A stretch of 18,351 nucleotides of DNA from NBML01 sp029939535 (GTDB lineage: Bacteria; Desulfobacterota; Desulfobacteria; Desulfobacterales; Desulfobacteraceae), in contig JAOZST010000069.1 of NCBI GenBank assembly GCA_029939535.1, positions 1-18,351 of the forward strand, read 5' to 3'. Below are positions 6,472 through 13,131 of this stretch, piece after piece (the stretch's first letter is position 1; every line of letters begins with the position of its first letter). The position numbers were made by a program, and so were the translations under genes. Below the pieces are notes generated by a model that saw only the letters and a list, made by a program, of their open reading frames with translations, was not told where the DNA came from and made no database searches.

Positions 6472-8832
6472 TTATTTTTTCACCCGATTTTTATAATCCT
6501 GGATGGCATGGTACACCCGTTCCGGGGTCAAAGGTAGTTCATTGAGTCTTACACCAGTGGCATTGTAAACCGCATTGAGGATGGCCGGTATGGTGGGCAT
6601 GATAGCTCCTTCCCCCACCTCTTTGGCACCATAGGGCCCGTTGGGTTCGTCGCTTTCCACAACCACAGCTTTGACCTGGGGCATGTCCATTGAGGTGACA
6701 ATTTTATATTCGGCCAGGTCATTATTTAAAACCTGTCCCTTATCATTAAAGATCACCTCTTCATGCATGGCTTCCCCGATTCCCATGGAAATAGAGCCTT
6801 CCATCTGACCCTCCACCGAGGTCATGTTGATGGCCTTGCCGCAGTCATGGGCATCTGTGATGTTGTCAATGGTTACCTGTCCGGTTTCCATGTCAACGGT
6901 GACTTCTGCCACCTGGGCAGAACAACCATAGGCAGGAGATGTTCCCACTGCTGCGCCCTTGAACTTACCCCCCAGATCATGGGGTTTGTATTTACCGGTT
7001 CCAACAATAGAGCCTTTTTCAAGGAAAGCAATTCTGGAAGCCTCTGTAAAGGTCAGTTTTTCAGAGTCGGGATTATCTGTCCAGCCCCTGTGCTCTTTGA
7101 TATACCGGGTTCGAAGGGCTGTGAAATCAGGGGTATCCCCTGCAAATTCGATAAAACCTTTTTTAATGTCCATCTCTTCCACAGGAACATTCAGCTGGTC
7201 TGCCAGAACTTCCAGCACCTGGGCTTTGGCATGGTCGGCTGCTTCTTTGGTGGCATGGCCGGTCATAAGGGTCTGGCGGCTGGAATAGGCACCCAGATCC
7301 ACTCCCATGTCTGTATCACCGGAAGCCAGGCGGATATTTTCCAGGGGAATTCCCAGGGCTTCTGCGGCAATCATGGCAAAGGCTGTGTCAGATCCCTGGC
7401 CGATTTCAGCCGATGCAGTATAGACAAGGGCAGTTCCTCCGTCTTCGGTCAGCTTGACAATGACGGTTCCGTGATAGGTGTCAGAGCGGTAAATGGGATA
7501 TCCTGCACCTGAAACAAAGAAACCGCAGGCCATGCCGATTCCTTTTCCAGGTTCCATGTTTCCCTTTTTTTGGTCCCAGTCAGAGCCGGTACGAACCGCC
7601 TCAATACATTCGGACATACCAAAGGAGCTCATGTTCAGATCGTTGCAGGTGGTGTCACCTGCTTCCATCATGTTTTTAATTCTCAGCTCCATGGGGTCCA
7701 TGCCGATTTCCTCGGCAATCATATCCACCTGCTGTTCAAACAGGGCCCGGGCAATAACAGCCCCATGGCCCCGCTGGGCACCGCAGGCAGGTTTGTTGTT
7801 ATAGACCCTGTACCCGTCATAGCTCATGTTGGCTATTTTGTAGGGTCCCCCCAGAAGCGAGCCTGTATAATAGACCGTGGCAATACCAAAACTGGTATAG
7901 GCTCCGCCGTCCAGAACGCATTCATGTTTGATGGCCATCAAAGTTCCGTCTTTTTTGGCACCAGTGGTAATGGTATGGTTGAACTGGTGGCGGGCCCTGG
8001 CATACATAAAGACCTGTTCCCTTGTGAAATTCATTTTAACAGGTTTGTTGGTTTCCCTTGCCAGGATACAGCAGGCAAGCTCCATGGGGTTTGCAGCGGC
8101 CTTGATCCCGAATCCTGCTCCTACATAGGGTTTTTTTACCCTGACCTTGCCAACATCCATTCCCAGGACCATGGCAACGGTACGCTGTACATAATGGGGA
8201 ACCTGGGTGGAAGTGACCAGGGTGAGTACACCCCGGTTATCAAATTCAGCAATGCAGACCTGCATTTCAATGAAGGCTCCATCCTGGCGTTTGCTTTTCA
8301 TGGTGCTGGTCTTGATAATGTCACTTTCTTTTAAAGCGGCATCAACATCCCCGAATTCCTGGTGAACCTCGGCACATAAGTTGCCTGAAAAATCTTTATG
8401 GAGCTGGGGTGCTCCTTCTTTCATGGCGTCTTCCACTGTGAATACTGCCGGCAGAAGTTCGTATTCCACCTGTATCAGTTCCACGGCTTTCAGGGCAATT
8501 TCCAGGGAAACTGCTGCCACAGCGGCAATTTCGTCCCCGATATACCGAACCTTGTCAACGGCAAAAACGTTTTCATCATACCGGGCAGGACTGACACCGT
8601 ATTTGATGGTGCCTGCTTCCTTTGAGGTGATGACCGACTTTACTCCTGGAAGCTTTCTGGCTTCTGAAGTATCAATGGAGATGATTTTTGCATGGGGGTG
8701 GGGGCTTTGAAGCAACGCTCCGTACAACATTCCCGGTCTTGAAATGTCGTCTGTGTACACGGCCTGTCCAGTTGCTTTGTCAGGGGTGTCGACTCTATGG
8801 GCCCGACTGCTGATTATATCGAATTCTTTCAT
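6472..8832 (-). CDS. Molybdopterin-binding large subunit of xanthine dehydrogenase-family hydroxylase
   Basis: 786 residues, the normal length for the separate large subunit of three-subunit molybdenum hydroxylases (CoxL/HcrA/XdhA type). The small domain starts near residue 10 (AHRVDTPDKATGQAVYTDD). The cofactor-binding large domain shows GAGFGIK at 238-244, the active-site QRGHG at 353-357, AEIGQGSDT at 475-483, and GAKEVGEG at 735-742, whose E741 matches the catalytic base of xanthine dehydrogenase. No signal peptide or Tat motif is visible, so it is cytoplasmic. A strong AAGGAGG lies just upstream of the start. The QRGHG form and a DGAF stretch (184-187) where many relatives have EHAF suggest a substrate other than xanthine. 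The motif style resembles benzoyl-CoA- and heterocycle-acting members, but the substrate is not determined. Confidence 0.94.
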   Translation of the reverse strand: MKEFDIISSRAHRVDTPDKATGQAVYTDDISRPGMLYGALLQSPHPHAKIISIDTSEARKLPGVKSVITSKEAGTIKYGVSPARYDENVFAVDKVRYIGDEIAAVAAVSLEIALKAVELIQVEYELLPAVFTVEDAMKEGAPQLHKDFSGNLCAEVHQEFGDVDAALKESDIIKTSTMKSKRQDGAFIEMQVCIAEFDNRGVLTLVTSTQVPHYVQRTVAMVLGMDVGKVRVKKPYVGAGFGIKAAANPMELACCILARETNKPVKMNFTREQVFMYARARHQFNHTITTGAKKDGTLMAIKHECVLDGGAYTSFGIATVYYTGSLLGGPYKIANMSYDGYRVYNNKPACGAQRGHGAVIARALFEQQVDMIAEEIGMDPMELRIKNMMEAGDTTCNDLNMSSFGMSECIEAVRTGSDWDQKKGNMEPGKGIGMACGFFVSGAGYPIYRSDTYHGTVIVKLTEDGGTALVYTASAEIGQGSDTAFAMIAAEALGIPLENIRLASGDTDMGVDLGAYSSRQTLMTGHATKEAADHAKAQVLEVLADQLNVPVEEMDIKKGFIEFAGDTPDFTALRTRYIKEHRGWTDNPDSEKLTFTEASRIAFLEKGSIVGTGKYKPHDLGGKFKGAAVGTSPAYGCSAQVAEVTVDMETGQVTIDNITDAHDCGKAINMTSVEGQMEGSISMGIGEAMHEEVIFNDKGQVLNNDLAEYKIVTSMDMPQVKAVVVESDEPNGPYGAKEVGEGAIMPTIPAILNAVYNATGVRLNELPLTPERVYHAIQDYKNRVKK

Positions 8833-8856
8833 GGATTCCTCCTTGGCTAGGCTGTT

Positions 8857-9315
8857 TTATGAAGACTGGGATTCAATGGCATCGAAAATTTTCTTATATC
8901 CCGTGCACCGGCAGAGATTTCCTGAAATACCTTCCCTGATTTCCTGTTCCGAAGGGGATGGGTTTTTATCCAGCAGGTTTTTGGCCGATAAGATAACGCC
9001 CGGGGAACAAAATCCACATTGGATGGCCCCTTTTTCAACAAAGGCTTCCTGCAGGGGGTGGAGCCCCTCATCCGTGGCCAGGCCTTCTATGGTTTCAATC
9101 ACAGAACCATTGGCCTGAACTGCCAGGACCAGGCAGGAATTGACGACTTCACCGTCAAGAACCACGGTGCAGGCGCCGCAGTCCCCGGTGTCACATCCTT
9201 TTTTGGTACCGGTCAGCCCTAATTGATACCGGATAAGGTCGGCAAGTGTGATATTGGGTTCAACCGCAATTTCATGGGATTGATCATTTATGGTCAGGTT
9301 GATTATTTTTTTCAT
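8857..9315 (-). CDS. 2x[2Fe-2S] iron-sulfur subunit of the molybdenum hydroxylase
   Basis: 152 residues with the two clusters typical of XdhC/CoxS/HcrC-type small subunits. The plant-ferredoxin cluster uses C41, C46, C49 and C61. The C-terminal helical cluster uses C100, C103, C135 and C137. It passes electrons between the molybdenum site and FAD. The start ATG at 9315 is preferred over an upstream TTG at 9339 because AGGAG sits directly before it. It follows the FAD-subunit gene by 60 nt and precedes the large-subunit gene by 24 nt. Confidence 0.95.
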   Translation of the reverse strand: MKKIINLTINDQSHEIAVEPNITLADLIRYQLGLTGTKKGCDTGDCGACTVVLDGEVVNSCLVLAVQANGSVIETIEGLATDEGLHPLQEAFVEKGAIQCGFCSPGVILSAKNLLDKNPSPSEQEIREGISGNLCRCTGYKKIFDAIESQSS

Positions 9316-9375
9316 TGCTTTCTCCTGTTCTATTGGCAAAGCTTTTTTATAAAAGGTTACCGGGAAATGCCTTAT

Positions 9376-10260
9376 TTACAAAAGTCCCTGGGCCTGTTCA
9401 AAAGCAGTTGCAAGGGTGCGTTTTGTTAAAACCCCGACCATGGCCTGTCTGTATCCGGCAGTTCCCCTGAAATCGTCTATGGGAAGGCAATCATCCCTCC
9501 GGGCAATCTCACCGGCAGCAAAGAAGGCTTCTTCTTCCGGGGTCTGCCCCAGAAGGGAAGCTTCTGCTTTGGGAGCCCTGACCGGAGTGGGGGCTACAGA
9601 TCCAAGTGCTATGCGGGTTTTGGTGATTTTAAGGGTGGATGGATCATATTCCAGAAAAGCCGCAACATTGACCACATTAATTTCAGATGATTTTCTTTTG
9701 CCCAGCTGGATATAGTGTGCACCGCTGTTTGCAGGCGGTATTGGCAGTCTGAAACCAGTCAGGATTTCCTCGGTGTGGATGCATGATTTGCCGGGCCCGG
9801 TAAAAAAGTCCTTGATGGGGATCTCTTTTTTTCCTTCTGTATTTTCCAGAATCGCCAGAGCATCATAGACCAGAAGGGCGGGCAGGGTTTCGCCTGCAGG
9901 ACTGGCATTGCAGGCATTTCCGCCGATGGTGGCCCGATTCCGGATCAAATGGTTGCCCAGGTTGTCGCACCCGGCTTTCAGTGCCTTGAAGTTTTCCTGG
10001 ATAATCGGGGAGGAAGATAATTGGGACATGGTGGCGCAGGCACCTATGATCACAGAATTTTCCTCTTTTGTAATCCTGGCCAGATCCTTGACCTTGGAAA
10101 GGCTGATGATATTATCTGTTGAGATCAGCTTTTTTTTGAGGTGAACCAGAAGATCAGTTCCGCCGGCCAAAAATTTTGAGTTTTCTTTATGGGTCTTTTT
10201 GAGTTCCAGTGCCTCTTGGATTGAAAAGGGCTCGTGAAAATCAAACATGGGTAAAAGCAT
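9376..10260 (-). CDS. FAD-binding medium subunit of the molybdenum hydroxylase
   Basis: 294 residues, a CoxM/XdhB-type flavoprotein subunit. FAD-binding motifs are LAGGTDLLV at 31-39 and RNRATIGGNACNASPAGET at 108-126. A CO-dehydrogenase flavoprotein C-terminal domain fills the last third. The extra [4Fe-4S] insertion of 4-hydroxybenzoyl-CoA reductase beta subunits is absent, which argues against that enzyme. The ATG at 10260 is chosen over the one at 10311 because AAGGAG lies six bases before it and homologues begin around this point. It is the first gene of the operon, followed by the iron-sulfur subunit. Confidence 0.94.
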   Translation of the reverse strand: MLLPMFDFHEPFSIQEALELKKTHKENSKFLAGGTDLLVHLKKKLISTDNIISLSKVKDLARITKEENSVIIGACATMSQLSSSPIIQENFKALKAGCDNLGNHLIRNRATIGGNACNASPAGETLPALLVYDALAILENTEGKKEIPIKDFFTGPGKSCIHTEEILTGFRLPIPPANSGAHYIQLGKRKSSEINVVNVAAFLEYDPSTLKITKTRIALGSVAPTPVRAPKAEASLLGQTPEEEAFFAAGEIARRDDCLPIDDFRGTAGYRQAMVGVLTKRTLATAFEQAQGLL

Positions 10261-10651
10261 ATTTGTCTCCTTGCATGTAAAGGGAAAAATCAATATAGAT
10301 TGAGCTACCATTGGAAGGTTGAAATGTCAATAAAATTCATGTCTGGCTTAAAAGTATTTTGTGTGCATTATTCAGTAAATGAATATTATTTATCGAAACT
10401 TCGTTCTTCATAGTGAACTTCTAAGATTTGTATAGAAAGCCGATAAATAAGGCTAATGGTCTAAAAATAGTAATAAAATATGATTTAAAAATAGAATTTT
10501 CAATGCAAGATTTAGGATAATGAATACTTTAATATTAAAAATTCAGTGTTTGGTTTTGATTCTATCCAGCCAGGCATGAGGATTTATTTTCATTCAATTT
10601 TTTATATTTTCCTTTTTTTAGAAAAAATAATCATTGATATTTTTTTTACAA

Positions 10652-10670
10652 TTTCCTTACACTAAGGAAA
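10652..10670. promoter_or_regulatory. Perfect 8-bp-arm palindrome, possible operator
   Basis: TTTCCTTA-CAC-TAAGGAAA is a perfect inverted repeat in the divergent spacer. It lacks a following T-run on either strand close enough for a terminator, so an operator-type binding site is the more likely reading. Which of the two flanking units it serves is unknown. Confidence 0.35.
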
Positions 10671-10706
10671 ACATAGCCATGAAAAATTAAGAAAAGGAAG
10701 GTCCAT

Positions 10707-10739
10707 ATGAAGCATACACCCCAATATCCCCCACATTGA
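10707..10739 (+). other. Ten-codon mini-ORF upstream of arfB
   Basis: ATG at 10707 with AAGGAAGG just upstream encodes MKHTPQYPPH and stops at 10739, 57 nt before arfB. The good ribosome binding site and Pro-Pro near the end would fit a leader peptide. If the arfB promoter is really at 10736-10764, however, the mini-ORF would not be on the arfB transcript. Speculative. Confidence 0.2.
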
Positions 10740-10764
10740 CATGATTCTGAATCAGCCTTAATCT
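10736..10764 (+). promoter_or_regulatory. Possible sigma-70 promoter for arfB
   Basis: A perfect TTGACA at 10736-10741 is followed after 17 bases by TAATCT at 10759-10764, a poor match to TATAAT. TATACT at 10766 is a better -10 but too far away. The position 33-60 nt before the arfB ATG is sensible. Confidence 0.35.
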
Positions 10765-10796
10765 GTATACTTGGGTGTAACAAAATCGGAGGGGTC

Positions 10797-11210
10797 ATGA
10801 TAAAAATTTCCAATACTGTCAGCATTCCAAAAGCAGACATAGAATTCCAGGCCATCCGCGCACAGGGTCCTGGCGGGCAGAACGTCAATAAAGTCTCTTC
10901 TGCTGTGCATCTTAGGTTTGATATCATGGCATCTGGTTTGCCGGAAAAATATAAAGAAAAATTGCTGACCCTAAAAGACAGGCGAATTTCCAAAGAAGGG
11001 GTGGTGGTGATCAAGGCCCAGTCCTTTCGCAGCCAGGAAAAAAACAAGGAAGATGCCCTGAACCGGCTGGTTGAGATGATAAAGGGGGCTGTCAGGGAAA
11101 CCCGGAAAAGAAAGCCCACCCGTCCCACCAGGGGATCCATGCACAAACGCCTGGATTCAAAGACCAGGCAGGGAAAATTAAAGAGTTTAAGAAAAAAAAT
11201 TAAATATTAG
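10797..11210 (+). CDS. arfB: Peptidyl-tRNA hydrolase ArfB (YaeJ), ribosome rescue factor
   Basis: 137 residues, matching ArfB of E. coli (about 140). The catalytic GGQ is at 26-28 within RAQGPGGQNVNK, as in class I release factors, but the codon-recognition domains are missing. The C-terminal ~35 residues are strongly basic (RKRKPTRPTRGS followed by KR/RQ/K clusters). In ArfB this tail enters the empty mRNA channel of stalled ribosomes, so that the GGQ domain can hydrolyse peptidyl-tRNA. The start ATG is preceded by GGAGGGG. It is a single-gene unit ending at a shared terminator with the convergent dodecin gene. Confidence 0.93.
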   Translation: MIKISNTVSIPKADIEFQAIRAQGPGGQNVNKVSSAVHLRFDIMASGLPEKYKEKLLTLKDRRISKEGVVVIKAQSFRSQEKNKEDALNRLVEMIKGAVRETRKRKPTRPTRGSMHKRLDSKTRQGKLKSLRKKIKY

Positions 11211-11221
11211 ACTAAAAATAA

Positions 11222-11264
11222 GGCAGAATCTAAGAAAATAGATTCTGCCCTGGTGATTTTTTTT
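11222..11264. terminator. Bidirectional hairpin terminator between arfB and dodecin gene
   Basis: A perfect 10-bp stem, GGCAGAATCT (11222-11231) with AGATTCTGCC (11240-11249), has an 8-base loop. On the minus strand it is followed directly by a T-rich run (TTATTTTTAG), a good terminator for the dodecin gene. On the plus strand an eight-T run at 11257-11264 begins 7 nt after the stem, so it is weaker for arfB. Confidence 0.8.
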
Positions 11265-11472
11265 AGTCCTGATATTTAAATGATACCCTGAGATTGGTTC
11301 TGAATTGAGCTGGCTTGCCATCTTCAATCTTAATATCAAGCTTCACTACCTCGGCGATGCGTAAATCCCGTAAGGATTTAGATGCCCTTGCAATTGCATT
11401 TGTGGCTGCATCTTCCCATGATAAAGCGCTTGAACCAACCAGGTCGATAATTTTGTAAGTACTGTCAGTCAT
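11263..11472 (-). CDS. Dodecin-family protein lacking the usual flavin-contact residues
   Basis: 69 residues with the dodecin pattern: YKIIDLVGSS at 6-15, W19ED, an amphipathic helix to about residue 37, and a final beta strand LRVSFKY. Dodecins form hollow dodecamers that usually bind flavin pairs through a Trp in 'LDWFEV' and a Gln in 'YQV'. Here those positions read LRIAEV (Ile39) and FRTN (Arg58), so both contacts are absent. This resembles the non-flavin M. tuberculosis Rv0379 ('calcium dodecin') from memory. AAGGAGG lies 6 nt before the ATG. It is monocistronic and convergent with arfB. Likely a small-ligand storage shell with unknown ligand. Confidence 0.88.
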   Translation of the reverse strand: MTDSTYKIIDLVGSSALSWEDAATNAIARASKSLRDLRIAEVVKLDIKIEDGKPAQFRTNLRVSFKYQD

Positions 11473-11960
11473 GATTTTCCTCCTTAAAAAGTTATGGATT
11501 TAAAACACCTGAGTGTTACAAGTATGTAGTAACCTATCTTTTTAATATCAGAACAGAGTTGACGCGTATGGAATATTGCAACTATATTATATTTTAAAAT
11601 AATGCACAATGTTTTTTTAATGACAGGGATGAATCTTTTCCCGTAAAATGTTCCATCCTTTTTCAAAGGAATGTGGAAATTTGTCTGGATGCTGAATGCA
11701 TTGCCATGCTGGGTTACAGGCTGTTTGCCCAATTGAAGCAGGTGCAGAACAAAATCGGGTAAAAAATCAATACCAGCTCTCCCGTTCCGGAAATTGCTTT
11801 TATGGCAAGCGCTTTTTTACTATTTTGAACTCAGCGGTGGAGCCACCTGAGTTTGACGTGCAGCGTTGCCGACGCTCACGCCATCCGCTGAAGTGATTTG
11901 TTATGCGACAAACAATTTGGCAATCCTGTAATTTTTTACTATATACGGGAACAGATAAAA
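11473..11960. other. Intergenic stretch with no convincing gene
   Basis: 488 bases between the dodecin start and the tesB end. An inverted repeat AACAC-CTGA-GTGTT at 11504-11517 lies 32 nt upstream of the dodecin ATG and may be an operator. Open frames of 60-80 codons on both strands have no ribosome binding site or recognisable domain. The attC-like hairpin at 11832-11906 is the only strong structure. Base texture changes there from AT-rich to GC-rich. Confidence 0.65.
11832..11906 (+). repeat. attC-like imperfect hairpin ending in GTTATGC
   Basis: The outer stem CAGCGGTGG (11832-11840) pairs with CCA-t-CCGCTG (11881-11890) with one extrahelical T. The inner stem CGTG-c-AGCGT (11857-11866) pairs with ACGCTCACG (11872-11880) around the loop TGCCG. 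A 16-base one-sided bulge lies between. Downstream, 9 bases after the outer stem, is GTTATGC (11900-11906), resembling the R' core of integron attC sites, with CCGCTGA as L'. The matching R'' (GCATAAC) on the left side is not found, so this is at best a half-degenerate cassette site, or an unrelated structured repeat. Confidence 0.35.
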
Positions 11961-12839
11961 TTAAAATTTCAATCGCCTTAATAATCCTTCCTGGGCCACA
12001 CTGGCAACCAGGATACCGTCCCGGGTATAGATGGAACCAATGTTCAGGCCCCTTCCTTTACAGGCACTTGGACTTTTCATAACATAGAGGAGCCAGTCGT
12101 CCATGCGAAACTCCCTGTGGAACCAGATGGAATGATCCAGGCTTGCCACCTGCATGTCCGAGGACCAGAAGGTTTTGCCGTGGGGATAAAGGGCGGTGGC
12201 CACCAGGTGAAAATCCGAGGCATAGGCCAGCATATACCGGTGGGTGGCCTCATCATTGGGAATTTTTTCAATGGCTTTGAACCAGACATATTTTTCCGGC
12301 GGCATGGCCTTGGGCTCAAAGGGGTTGACCGGATTCACCACCCGGATCTCAATGGGTTTTTTACACAGGAGCTTTTCAAGAATTTCCGGCTTAATCTGGC
12401 CCGAGAGTCGTCTGGCCATCTCAACCTCTGGTTCTATGCCCTCCGGGCCTTTAATGTCCGGCATGGTATCCTGGTGGTCATACCCCTGTTCTTTAATGTG
12501 AAAAGAGGCAGCCATGGAGAAAATGGCCTGGCCATTTTGAACTGCCACCACCCTTCGGGTATCAAAACTTCGCCCTTCACGAATGCAGTCTACAGTATAA
12601 ACAATGGGTTTTGCAGCATCCCCGGCCCGCATGAAATATCCATGGAGACTGTGGGCATGGAACTCCGGGGACACGGTACGGGAGGCAGCAGACAGGGCCT
12701 GTCCCAGGACCTGACCTCCAAAGACATTGCCAAATCCGAGATCCTGGCTCTGTCCCCTGAAAATATTTTCTTCTATTTTTTCCAGCTTTAAAAGCCAGAG
12801 CAATTCTTCCAGAACATTTCCTTCATGGCAGACATTCAT
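11961..12839 (-). CDS. tesB: Acyl-CoA thioesterase II (TesB family)
   Basis: 292 residues, matching TesB of E. coli (286), a double-hotdog enzyme that hydrolyses medium- and long-chain acyl-CoA to free acid and CoA. Visible landmarks are FGGQVLGQAL at 40-49, the HSLHGYFMRAG region at 63-73, ASDFHL at 207-212, VASLDHSIWFHR at 231-242 and VAQEG at 281-285. The E. coli catalytic triad Asp204/Thr228/Gln278 aligns to D209, S233 and Q283, so threonine is replaced by serine. AAGGA precedes the ATG. It stands alone, divergent from the saccharopine-dehydrogenase-like gene. Confidence 0.94.
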   Translation of the reverse strand: MNVCHEGNVLEELLWLLKLEKIEENIFRGQSQDLGFGNVFGGQVLGQALSAASRTVSPEFHAHSLHGYFMRAGDAAKPIVYTVDCIREGRSFDTRRVVAVQNGQAIFSMAASFHIKEQGYDHQDTMPDIKGPEGIEPEVEMARRLSGQIKPEILEKLLCKKPIEIRVVNPVNPFEPKAMPPEKYVWFKAIEKIPNDEATHRYMLAYASDFHLVATALYPHGKTFWSSDMQVASLDHSIWFHREFRMDDWLLYVMKSPSACKGRGLNIGSIYTRDGILVASVAQEGLLRRLKF

Positions 12840-13131
12840 TTTTTTTCCTTTTCACTGGGTGAATTATATATCTTTTTCAGTTCCTCTTGCGGAAGCGGAT
12901 TGGATACCCGGGCATTATATCACCCCTTGAAGGGAAAAGGCCAATGCAAAAAAGACTTGACAGGGGGTTGGCCTTCAACTTAGTTATACATTAATTACAA
13001 TTTCATATAAAAAAGCCACTAAGATAATTTCAGACTTTGTGTTTTGGTGGCTGCTGCAAAAATAATGTTTTGTACTTATCCATGAAATGCCAAAAATGCA
13101 GGCATAACCCTATAAGATAAATGAGGTAAAC
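12840..13131. other. Divergent intergenic region tesB / saccharopine dehydrogenase-like gene
   Basis: 292 bases. For tesB a perfect TATAAT is read on the minus strand (ATTATA at 12863-12868), but no good -35 is found 16-18 bases further up. For the plus-strand operon a perfect TTGACA lies at 12957-12962, but the nearest plausible -10, TTATAC at 12984-12989, is 21 bases away. GGCCAA at 12939 and TTGGCC at 12968 form an interrupted palindrome around the TTGACA and could be an operator. No small gene is evident. Confidence 0.5.

Larger units (their letters stand above)
10261..10796. other. AT-rich divergent intergenic region
   Basis: 536 bases between the start of the minus-strand molybdenum hydroxylase operon and plus-strand arfB. 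It must hold the promoters of both. I found no convincing -35/-10 pair or sigma-54 site for the hydroxylase operon. The clear structures are a palindrome at 10652-10670, a possible arfB promoter at 10736-10764, and a 10-codon mini-ORF at 10707-10739. The rest is low-complexity A/T sequence without a credible gene. Confidence 0.7.

Noticed and set aside
6763..7512. 249-codon plus-strand frame opposite the molybdopterin subunit
   Set aside because: Antisense shadow of a well-supported gene, with no ribosome binding site or domain.
9376..10260. 4-hydroxybenzoyl-CoA reductase identity for the three-subunit enzyme
   Set aside because: The FAD subunit lacks the [4Fe-4S] insertion that marks that enzyme, so only the general hydroxylase family is called.
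10520..10579. 19-codon plus-strand ORF in the divergent spacer
   Set aside because: No usable ribosome binding site spacing and biased AT-rich composition; likely chance.
10646..11146. 166-codon minus-strand frame opposite arfB
   Set aside because: Antisense shadow of arfB, which has the GGQ motif and a clear start; the shadow has no motif.
11484..11732. 82-codon minus-strand open frame upstream of the dodecin gene
   Set aside because: No ribosome binding site, low-complexity AT-driven composition and no recognisable domain; it would also occupy the dodecin promoter region.
11696..11896. 66-codon plus-strand open frame running into the attC-like hairpin
   Set aside because: No ribosome binding site, no family resemblance, and its end is encoded by the structured repeat.
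12117..12791. 224-codon plus-strand frame opposite tesB
   Set aside because: Antisense shadow of tesB; no independent coding signal.
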